Shown here in pieces: positions 16,021 through 24,200 of a stretch of 64,000 nt of DNA. This DNA comes from Paenibacillus tyrphae (GTDB lineage: Bacteria; Bacillota; Bacilli; Paenibacillales; NBRC-103111). The notes beneath the pieces were generated by a model. It saw nothing but the letters and a program-made list of their open reading frames with translations. It was not told where the DNA came from and searched no databases. The DNA lies in the NCBI RefSeq assembly GCF_024158745.1, contig NZ_JAMZAW010000007.1, forward strand, positions 245,375 through 309,374, written 5' to 3'. Positions within the stretch are counted from its first letter, which is position 1; each line of letters starts with the position of its first letter. Made by a program: the position numbers and the translations under genes.

Positions 16021-16127
16021 GGCGCTAATGCATGGCTTCTCCCCTGTTATCGAAGTAATGAAAGTAACGGCATTTCCTCAAGCCTGCGATGCCGTAACCG
16101 TCAAATTTAAAGCGAAAGCGAGAGCTG

Positions 16128-16625
16128 ATGATGATAGAGAAATTTACGTTTTTTTACCGCACCGAGTCCCCCTTTTCCCAGTGGCATCCTTCGCGGTTTG
16201 TCATGGATGGAGTAGAGTTCAACTGCGCGGAGCAGTACATGATGTATCAAAAAGCGATGCTGTTCGGGGATCAAGAGACGGCAGCTAAAATATTGAAGGC
16301 CACGACGCCCCGGGAGCAAAAGAAGCTGGGCCGCTTGGTCCGGAACTTTGATAAAGATCAATGGGACAACTACGGAAAGAAATTCGTTTATGACGGCAAC
16401 TATGCAAAATTTACACAAAATCCGCATCTGCTGGAGCAACTGCTTAAGACGAAAGGAACAACCTTGGTCGAAGCGAGTCCTACGGACCGGATTTGGGGAG
16501 TAGGACTATCCGAAGACGACCCGAGGATTCAAAACCGAAGAACCTGGCAGGGCAAAAATGCACTGGGGCACATTTTGACACAGCTGCGCGAGAACCTGCT
16601 GAAGGAAAATCAAGAAGTAACCTGA
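16128..16625 (+). CDS. NADAR family protein
   Basis: A 165-residue protein of the NADAR family (YbiA-like, formerly DUF1768). The early segment FYRTESPFSQWHPSRF, the central EFNCAEQYMMYQKA and the C-terminal GKNALGHIL hold the conserved acidic, lysine and tryptophan positions. Members hydrolyse N-glycosidic bonds of riboflavin intermediates, and some remove ADP-ribose from modified guanine. Pairing with a macrodomain gene 24 bases downstream and with RNA repair genes across the divergent promoter points to reversal of nucleic-acid ADP-ribosylation; this is inference. Translation may start at either of two adjacent ATG codons. The leader from the promoter is about 130 bases. Confidence 0.88.
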   Translation: MMIEKFTFFYRTESPFSQWHPSRFVMDGVEFNCAEQYMMYQKAMLFGDQETAAKILKATTPREQKKLGRLVRNFDKDQWDNYGKKFVYDGNYAKFTQNPHLLEQLLKTKGTTLVEASPTDRIWGVGLSEDDPRIQNRRTWQGKNALGHILTQLRENLLKENQEVT

Positions 16626-16649
16626 ACCGAATGAACGGAGTGAACGAAA

Positions 16650-17516
16650 ATGAACGCATCTACCCATAACAGAGAAATCAGATCCAAGATCGCCAAAGAA
16701 ACCTTGGACATTTTGGAGCAGGGCTTCTACACCACCCCCTCCGGGACACATATCACGATCCGGGACGAAGTGGAGACGGCCGTTGCAAAGTCCGTCCTCT
16801 ATGCGCCCGATCAGCTACCGAATATTTTGAAGGAAGCAAGTGCCGTCAACGATCGCATAGCAGGGAACACTCCTCGCATTGAGGTGACGAACGAATCGAC
16901 CTTGGCTGCGGCGCAACGGCTCGTAGCGCAAGAAGGGATTGCGGAGACCGTTTGTCTGAATTTCGCTTCCGCCAAAAATCCCGGAGGAGGCTTCCTCGGG
17001 GGGAGCCAGGCGCAGGAAGAAAGTCTGGCTCGCTCTTCCGCCTTGTATCCGTGCATTTCCCAGATGACCGAAATGTACGCTCATAACCGGAGCCTCAAGA
17101 CCTGCTTTTATTCCGACTATATGATCTACTCTCCGAAAGTGCCGGTATTCCGGGAGGATCGCGGCAGCCTTCTGCCGGAGCCTTACTTGGTTTCCATGAT
17201 CACCGCGCCTGCGGTTAATGCCGGGGTTGTACGGGAGCGCGAACCGGAAAATACGGCCAAGATCGATACGGTCATGCTGGAGCGGATTCGCTTCATTTTA
17301 GCGGTTGCGGCTGCCCATGGACAGCGTGCCATTATTCTTGGTGCCTATGGTTGTGGCGTCTTCCGTAATGACCCGAAGGATGTCGCCCGCCTTTTCAAGC
17401 AAGCGCTCATCGACGAAGGTCGTGCCGCCTGGTTTGATAAAATCGTCTTCGCCGTCCTGGATAACTCAGCAAACAAGCGGACGTTGAATGAATTCAAAAT
17501 GGCATTGGAGCCATAG
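16650..17516 (+). CDS. TIGR02452 family protein (microbial PARG-like macrodomain)
   Basis: A 288-residue protein whose N-terminal 75 residues are the helical cap seen in bacterial-type poly(ADP-ribose) glycohydrolases. The catalytic loop follows: NFASAKNPGGGFLGG, then SQAQEESLARSS with the two catalytic glutamates. A second conserved patch is ILGAYGCGVFRNDP. Family members bind ADP-ribose and can release it from polymers or modified macromolecules. It is co-directional with the NADAR gene (24-base gap), so the two probably act on the same modification. Substrate, protein or nucleic acid, cannot be decided from sequence. Confidence 0.9.
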   Translation: MNASTHNREIRSKIAKETLDILEQGFYTTPSGTHITIRDEVETAVAKSVLYAPDQLPNILKEASAVNDRIAGNTPRIEVTNESTLAAAQRLVAQEGIAETVCLNFASAKNPGGGFLGGSQAQEESLARSSALYPCISQMTEMYAHNRSLKTCFYSDYMIYSPKVPVFREDRGSLLPEPYLVSMITAPAVNAGVVREREPENTAKIDTVMLERIRFILAVAAAHGQRAIILGAYGCGVFRNDPKDVARLFKQALIDEGRAAWFDKIVFAVLDNSANKRTLNEFKMALEP

Positions 17517-17601
17517 CAACTTTTTTCAATGATGGTATAAAATTTATAAAAGGAAATAAGCGAAAGCGTCGGCTCGGGAAGTGTCGGCGCTTTTATACGG
17601 T

Positions 17602-19176
17602 TTAAAACGCATATGCTTTTTGCGTGATTGTGCGCTCGCATTGTTCAAGCTCGTCTGCCGCACGGTGCAAATAATCGATGCATCTTCTCAAATCCTGGTT
17701 ATAGCCCACCTTGTAGTCGATCCACGTTACCGATATGCGCTGCTGCCAGTCTACAAGATTTGCCAGCGTATCGAGTCTGCGGTCCACATAGACGATCTGG
17801 TTCTGAACCGCTTGTAAGCGGGAAGCTAAATTTCTGAGCTCCATCATGTTCACGCGAATATCCTCATGCTGTACGCCGGATGGTTTCCACGTATGCCAAG
17901 AATCCTTGACGAACTTTGAAACCCTGCTGACGATATCATGCACTTCAGCATACACCCGCTGCTTAAAGTCGTGAAACTTCTCTTTCAGGACGGCTCCAAG
18001 CCCGGCCTGTTCAAACAGATCGTCGAACTTGCGCGTCACCCACGTTTTGAACTGAACGATCTTCTCATCCACTACTTCGGCAGCAATCTGGGCAGCTGTT
18101 ACAAACGCAGTGGCTACAAACGTAATTTCTACCGCTTTGAGCATCGCTCCTACGGTAACCATCGTTTGGGGAACGTTGGTGGCAGCTAAAACACCTGCCG
18201 TTTTCAGTAACTGAACCGTATCGATATCGCCATTCCAGACGGCAAAAATAAGCTCCACCGTTTCGTATAGCATCGGATTAGGCAGCTTTTGAATCCCTTG
18301 CGCAAGATTAGACAGCATTCGATATTCAAAATCTTTGTTTTGGATCTTATCCCTTGTTAAGGTACCCTTGTCGTTCACAAGATGCTTAAGGGCATGATGG
18401 TCCATATTTATTAAATCAGGCAGCGTTCCTTTTTTGGCCGAAGTTTCGATCATGATCGGTTTCGTCGGATTATAAAATAGGGAAGAGACGGAATCGTATC
18501 TGTTCTGAAATTCCTGAATTTTCCCCCTCATATGCTGGATGGAATGTTGATAGGTAATGGTGAATTCTTTGTTAAAGCCAGGGGCGTTAAACGTAGCACA
18601 GTTGACTATTTTTTGTTGGATTTCACCAGGCGCCGTTAAGGTTGCATATAGTGCAAGGTTCCCCCCGAGAGAATGACCCGTTACCGTAATGTTGTTGTAC
18701 AGCTTCGCTTGTGATTCCATGTACAATCTTGCTTTATGTTGCTGGACGCTTTCCTCTTCATACGAAGTCGACGCATTATTTTTCCAATCGTTCCGGAACT
18801 CCTTTCTTGTGATATCTTCGCTCCCTCGGAAGGCAAACACCGCTTGACCGGGTTCCGGCTCGAATATGTACGCTACAAACCCCGTTGCCGCATTATCGTC
18901 ATCGATATGGCTGATTTTCCAATGAACATATTTCGAAGAATCCTGAGATAAACTTTCAATTGCGTGCTTAAAGGCTTCAAACTGTTCTTTTGTTTTAAAT
19001 TGGGTTTCAACATCTTTAAATGATGACTCCAATTCTTGCTTGTAGGTATTTACAAGTTGACCTACGGTAAGCGCCCCGGAAAGCAAACTTTTGTTTAAAT
19101 CCGCATGATTTTTTATATTCAAGTACACCAGTTCAGAAAGCATAGCTTTATCTGCCTCGGTAATGGTCGTGGTCAT
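17602..19176 (-). CDS. Lipase-family type VII secretion effector with reversed layout
   Basis: A 524-residue protein. Residues 100-270 have a class 3 (Mbeg1-like) lipase core: FAFRGSED, the nucleophile elbow TVTGHSLGGN with its serine, and a plausible later Asp/His pair. A hydrophobic stretch lies near residues 340-390, and the last 130 residues are long helices resembling an LXG-type targeting region placed at the C-terminus rather than the N-terminus. This reversed order is known for the staphylococcal T7SS lipase TslA. No signal peptide is seen. It is the last gene of the EssC-EsaB-WXG100 series, and a lipoprotein gene lies 14 bases upstream. Toxicity is inferred. Confidence 0.75.
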   Translation of the reverse strand: MTTTITEADKAMLSELVYLNIKNHADLNKSLLSGALTVGQLVNTYKQELESSFKDVETQFKTKEQFEAFKHAIESLSQDSSKYVHWKISHIDDDNAATGFVAYIFEPEPGQAVFAFRGSEDITRKEFRNDWKNNASTSYEEESVQQHKARLYMESQAKLYNNITVTGHSLGGNLALYATLTAPGEIQQKIVNCATFNAPGFNKEFTITYQHSIQHMRGKIQEFQNRYDSVSSLFYNPTKPIMIETSAKKGTLPDLINMDHHALKHLVNDKGTLTRDKIQNKDFEYRMLSNLAQGIQKLPNPMLYETVELIFAVWNGDIDTVQLLKTAGVLAATNVPQTMVTVGAMLKAVEITFVATAFVTAAQIAAEVVDEKIVQFKTWVTRKFDDLFEQAGLGAVLKEKFHDFKQRVYAEVHDIVSRVSKFVKDSWHTWKPSGVQHEDIRVNMMELRNLASRLQAVQNQIVYVDRRLDTLANLVDWQQRISVTWIDYKVGYNQDLRRCIDYLHRAADELEQCERTITQKAYAF

Positions 19177-19190
19177 GGTATCCCCCTTCC

Positions 19191-19973
19191 TTAAAACTTC
19201 TTATACTCCCAGTCAAAATGACTCAAGATCTCTTGGACGGAATACACCTTTTTTGCATCGAAAATTTTGGCAAACGTATGGGTATAACTCATTTCTTTCT
19301 GAGTGTAGTAATGGAGTGCTTCGCCCACCGTATAAAAATCTGTGCTAACCCGCTCAAAAGCAGACGGTTTTAAATAAAATACAGAAATAAACCCATGCTT
19401 AAATTCTTCTAAAGCCAATATTCTATCTACCAATTTGTCTACTTTTTCCGCTTGGCGTTCCTTGTCTATATCGGGTTCGCTTTTAATAAACAGATCAACG
19501 GCTAGTCCATTAATCTTTTCAGCCTTAAAGTAATCTTCGATACTCATATTTTTGTTATTCAAATCACGTGCCGGAAAAGATAAGCCGCCCGAATCCAGAT
19601 TTGTCTTGACCCAGATGTCCTTCTGTCCAAACACTTCCTGGGATACCTTGAACATCTTTTCATCGAACTTGTCGGCCATAATCATGTTCATATAGTTGTC
19701 CCATACTTTGCTAAAATCTTTCGTGATTTCGGCTCTAAACCGATGCCTCGGGGAGTGTTGGGGATACGCCTCCGCTTTGATGGTATCGGTTGAAAATATC
19801 CCTGACCCATACCCGCCTCCGACGTTTTCAACCACGAATTCTTCACCATACTTTTCATTTAAATACCGCGTCATTTTGTCTTCTGCATCATTATACTTCT
19901 GACCGCAGCCCATAAGCGTTACAAGCGATAGCAGCACCACGATTCGAAGCACCAGCCTTCCATTAAAGTTCAT
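19191..19973 (-). CDS. Lipoprotein, candidate immunity protein for the lipase
   Basis: A 260-residue protein with a lipoprotein signal (LVLRIVVLLSLVTLMGC) and no recognised domain. I start it at 19973 (MNFNGRLVLRIVV), with GGAG 6 bases upstream, instead of 19994. The mature part is charged and mixed alpha/beta, with no catalytic motif that I recognise. It sits between the type VII genes and the lipase. In the staphylococcal TslA system, surface lipoproteins neutralise the lipase, so an immunity role is a reasonable guess, but no sequence similarity was checked. Confidence 0.6.
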   Translation of the reverse strand: MNFNGRLVLRIVVLLSLVTLMGCGQKYNDAEDKMTRYLNEKYGEEFVVENVGGGYGSGIFSTDTIKAEAYPQHSPRHRFRAEITKDFSKVWDNYMNMIMADKFDEKMFKVSQEVFGQKDIWVKTNLDSGGLSFPARDLNNKNMSIEDYFKAEKINGLAVDLFIKSEPDIDKERQAEKVDKLVDRILALEEFKHGFISVFYLKPSAFERVSTDFYTVGEALHYYTQKEMSYTHTFAKIFDAKKVYSVQEILSHFDWEYKKF

Positions 19974-20025
19974 TTCCCGCTCCGTACCCTCCATGAAAAC
20001 AAAATTGAAGACGGATTGCTTCCCG

Positions 20026-20217
20026 TTATCTCAATCGATACAGCATTTGAACGACCTCACTGTACTCACTTGAAATTTGTATCAATCTTCTGGAGCAATA
20101 GTCGACGCTAATTCCTTTCAAACCTTTTAGTTCCAGCGCAACGCTTTCCAATTCCCGTCTAATTCGGTTGAGTTCTTCAATAATGGCGGTTGCTTCCCGA
20201 TCTGCTGCCGCGTTCAT
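20026..20217 (-). CDS. Small helical protein, candidate effector partner
   Basis: A 63-residue, almost entirely helical protein (ATAIIEELNRIRRELESVAL is a clear amphipathic helix). I start it at the second ATG (20217), which has GAGGG at suitable distance. Its size and place between WXG100 genes and the effector resemble the small helical partners that pair with LXG effectors for secretion. No family assignment is possible by eye. Confidence 0.55.
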   Translation of the reverse strand: MNAAADREATAIIEELNRIRRELESVALELKGLKGISVDYCSRRLIQISSEYSEVVQMLYRLR

Positions 20218-20297
20218 GTGCATCCCTCTTTGTATCCCCAGATTGTAGACGACGGAGAGCGACAGGCTCCCCTGTCACCCTCCATTCGAATCAGATC

Positions 20298-20600
20298 CTA
20301 CTTGAATTGGCTGGCGTTGCTGTTAATGGTCGTTTCGGTTGCATCGTAATTCGAAACGGTGTTATCCAAAAAAGCCGCATAAGAGTCCACAACCGCCCGA
20401 TAATCACTAAACTTTTGGGAATTCGCGTTGAATTTGTCCTGAATGGTTCGGGAGGCATCGCTATCCCAGGAGCTCGTCAAACTGTTCATTTCTTTCTTAA
20501 TCTCTTCGAGCTTGGCGGTTAAGCTGCCGTTCAGTGTTCGGATCGTTGCCGCGGTTTGCGTTACCTCTGCGGTAGATATGCTGATTCCTTCGATAGACAT
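20298..20600 (-). CDS. WXG100 family type VII secretion protein
   Basis: A 100-residue helical-hairpin protein of the ESAT-6/WXG100 superfamily. The turn between helices reads TSSWDSDA, a W-x-D variant of WXG, and length matches the family closely. Such proteins are exported as dimers by EssC-type systems or act as effector chaperones. It lies 28 bases after a second WXG100 gene, so the two may form a heterodimer. Confidence 0.85.
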   Translation of the reverse strand: MSIEGISISTAEVTQTAATIRTLNGSLTAKLEEIKKEMNSLTSSWDSDASRTIQDKFNANSQKFSDYRAVVDSYAAFLDNTVSNYDATETTINSNASQFK

Positions 20601-20628
20601 AGTCGTTGGCCTCCTTTAAGAGAATGGA

Positions 20629-20931
20629 TTAATTCGCTAATTTTTTGGCGGAGTTCGCAATTTCGGTTTGCGTCGTCCGATACGTTTGGGCGCTATGCTT
20701 TAGGAACTCGGAATATTGCTCCATCAGCTTTTTCATATTTTCAAAATCATCGCGGAATCCTTCGATTTGCGTCGTGTAAGCGACGTTGTCCTGCCCCTTC
20801 CACGCATTGCCCATGGCCTTCACTTCGTTAAACAGTTGATCGTACAAACGCTGGTACTCGGCGGCATGCCCATCCATGTTTTTAGCTGCAGCTTCCAGCT
20901 TAGCGGGATCTACGATAATTTTTCTTGCCAT
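20629..20931 (-). CDS. WXG100 family type VII secretion protein
   Basis: A 100-residue protein with a canonical turn (GNAWKGQDN contains W-K-G) between two long helices and a C-terminal T-x-x-x-Y-R-like tail. It follows the EsaB-like gene by 28 bases. Together with the next gene it forms a tandem WXG100 pair typical of type VII loci. Confidence 0.88.
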   Translation of the reverse strand: MARKIIVDPAKLEAAAKNMDGHAAEYQRLYDQLFNEVKAMGNAWKGQDNVAYTTQIEGFRDDFENMKKLMEQYSEFLKHSAQTYRTTQTEIANSAKKLAN

Positions 20932-20959
20932 GCAAATTCTCCTCTCGGTAATAAAGGTT

Positions 20960-21211
20960 TTATATTAACATCAGCCTGGAACCGTGATGAAGCCCCGATT
21001 CTTGAGCTGACATGCCAATATCCAAAACGGACCCGGTTGTTCTCTCGCATAAAACCGTATCGCGGGTTGGAGCAAAATAACCGTTGGATAACTCGGCAAT
21101 CGCACCCGTTAATAACGTCTCGACTTCATAAAGCTTGGTCGTGAGAGGGATGTATACGTCATAGGTCCTGGCTAGAGCCGGTACAAATACCTCAACCTGT
21201 ATTTTATCCAT
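20960..21211 (-). CDS. esaB: EsaB/YukD-like ubiquitin-fold protein
   Basis: An 83-residue protein with a ubiquitin-like beta-grasp pattern (QVEVFVPALARTYDVYIPLT start, and a C-terminal LHHGSRLMLI strand). EsaB/YukD is a small cytosolic component or regulator of Firmicutes type VII secretion. Its start overlaps the essC stop by 8 bases, which indicates tight translational coupling. Confidence 0.85.
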   Translation of the reverse strand: MDKIQVEVFVPALARTYDVYIPLTTKLYEVETLLTGAIAELSNGYFAPTRDTVLCERTTGSVLDIGMSAQESGLHHGSRLMLI

Positions 21212-24200
21212 CGGAATCGTCCTCCTTGAGATGCAAGGGCGAAGTCACCAGCTTCATGAGGATAGGTTTCCCGTTCGTCACGATATAGCCGAAATCATCT
21301 CCAATATCCTGGTACAGCTCGCTTGTGAGCTTTCCGATCTTGAGCTGATATTGATCCGCTATACCGTTCCCCAGCCAAATCCCCTCGTTGAGGACCACTT
21401 TTGCCTTAAACCAAGGTTCGTAAGATATGGACGAAATCGACGAAACGCGCTCGCAAATAATGAAATTCACTTGATACGCCGTCTCACCTTTCTCCAGAAG
21501 AACCCGGAGCTTATCCTTGGAATCTTCGGAGATTCGTGAGTTCAAGTTTGCCAGAGAGTGAATAATCCAAATCTGTTTGGCAAAGGCCGGAACCGGTTCG
21601 CCGGCGGTCATCGCATCCTTGTACGTATTGTTGCGGTGGACGAGGGTGTTAAATAATTGTGCAACAACTTGGTCCCAATCTGTTCGATTTCCATAATGTG
21701 TATAGGTTTTGAGCTCGTCATCCACTAGCTTATTATCCGGATCGATGACGGCAACTTCGGCTTCCGCTTTAGCCGATAGGACCTCAGCCACCCCTTGGAT
21801 AAAGCCCGCATTGTCGTTATTTTGAGACAGTATAAGCTGGATGTAATGCTGGTCAAAGTGAAAGCAAGCCGTCTGCAGACTGTTCTTCTCCACGCCCACC
21901 GGAATTTTCCCGGCCCTGCCGTACCTTATTTCATCCATCAAGAAATTCGCATCAATGAGCTCAGGCAGAATCGGAATTCTCCTTGCGACCGGCTCCGTCC
22001 ATCTGGCGGCGTACTCTTCACCGTACTTGCGAATATGCTCGAAGCGATTTTCCACATCGCGATGCGTGTGCGCGATTTGAAATTCATATACCCGATCGGA
22101 TTTCATAATGCCTCTCCCCTTAAACTTGGAGGGATAGACACCTTCCACATGACCGAGCACACTGGAATAGTCGGCGGCATCGTTAAGCTGCAGCACGTAC
22201 AATTGTTTAAAATTTTGCAAAACCCGGTACCGGACCGCGCCTGTATTCAATGCGGTCAAAATGAAGTAAATCCCGTACTTCAAGCCTTCCCTCGCTAGAT
22301 AGGCCATCGCTTCTTCCTTGTCCTCGAACAGCTCCGCGAACGCCGAGTAGTTATGAACGACAACGACAATGGAAGGAATGGCAGTCTGTGCTGATCTCAC
22401 GTAAGACTGGTAATCGCCGCCATAATCTGCGAACCGCTTTTTCCGATCCGCGGTCTCTCGATACAGCATCTTGAACAAATTATTGACTTTCTCCGCTTCG
22501 TGCGAGAGCAGGACATCGCCCACATGCGGTGCTTTGGAGAAGGCGCGCAAGGTCTCGGAAGCGAAATCCAGAATATATACATGGAGCTCGGACGGCGTAT
22601 GCTCCCCCATCAGCGAGTACAGCAACGTGGCCAAGAAGGTCGTTTTCCCGCTTCCCGCCGCACCGTAAATGACCGCATTACCTTCCTTGGACAGCGGAAA
22701 GGTCATCGTAAACTGCCGCTGGTTGGCAGGGTCGTCTACTTGGCCGATCACGGGATTCAGCACACCGCGGGCTTGCTGCGAAACCGGATGACTCTCTCTG
22801 AGCTCGTCAAGATAAATGAATTCCGGAAGCGGGTCCAGCCAGAGCGGACGGACGCTGATCCGTTCTTCTTTGGCAATGGCTGTTAAATAACGGTTTACCT
22901 CATCCAATTGCTTGGTCGGGTTATGGAACCGTGTCTTTCGTTTATCAATTTTGACTTGTTTCACGATACGTCCCAGGTTATCGATAACAGTTACGCTCTC
23001 ATCCCTGGCTTTCTCAATCCGATCCGTCGGATAATAAGGCGCCCCTCCCCAAGCGGATTGACCAAGCTCGAACAGCTCGTTGAAGCCAACTTGGACATAG
23101 AACCGCCCGGTAACGGACAGCTCGGCCGCATCCGGCCTTTTGATCACGTCCATACTATCGGCTTTCTCCTGCACCTTAAGACAAATTCGAAACTTGCTGT
23201 TGCTCCAAATCTGATCATCCACCACCCCGGATGGCTTTTGGGTCGCCAAGATCAAGTGGATGCCCAAGCTTCTGCCGATACGTGCCGCGCTAACCAACTG
23301 CTCCATGAATTCAGGCTGCTGCGTCTTTAGTTCCGCGAACTCGTCCGAAATGATAAACAAGTGCTGCAGCGGCTCCATAACATTCCCGTCCCGGAACAGC
23401 CTCTGATACTTGTAGATGTCCATGTTGCTCATGTTCAATCGCTTGCTCGTTTCGCTAAAGATCGCTTGTCTTCGCTTGAGCTCGCTTTGGATGGAAACTA
23501 GGGACCGCTTAACCGCCGCACCGTCCAAGTTCGTAATCGTTCCCGCCAGATGAGGCAAATTCGCAAATGCACCAGCCATACCGCCGCCTTTGTAGTCAAT
23601 CAGAATAAAAGCGACCTCATGCGGATGATAGTTTACGGCGAGCGAAAGAATGAACGTCATCATAAACTCGCTTTTCCCGGAACCGGTCATCCCCGCAATC
23701 AAGCCATGCGGACCGTGGTATTTCTCATGCAAGTCCAGATAAAACCGTTCACCGGTCGTATCCACCCCGATCGGCGTTTGGAGGGATAAGGCAGGATCAT
23801 GATCCCGCCATCTCGTCAGCGCATTCAGATGCTCGACTTTCCCCACCTCGAACAAATCGAGAAAGGTCAGCATGGCAGGCAGCGTATAGCCCGCTCCCGA
23901 ACGATCCAGTTGAATATTAGCCAGATGCACGGCAAGCTGGAGCTCGTCCTGAATGGTAAACGGATGAGGCTGAAACGCAATATGCTTCCCGGAGGTATCG
24001 TCCTTGTCATATATTTTCGAATGATCTCCTTCAAACTCCACGACCAGCGAGCACTCTTTGGGCAGATTTTTCAACTCGTCGTAAAGATGGATCACGCTAA
24101 TGCCTATATTGTTTTTGTGCTTCCTTATACCATTCATCATCTCCGCCTTGCCGGCCAGGCCCTTATCGATCGCGAAGACGACGTAATACGGCATGACCTC

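Noticed and set aside
16028..16288. Possible gene upstream of and overlapping NADAR
   Set aside because: Weak ribosome binding site, different frame from NADAR and mostly overlapping it. Probably leader RNA.
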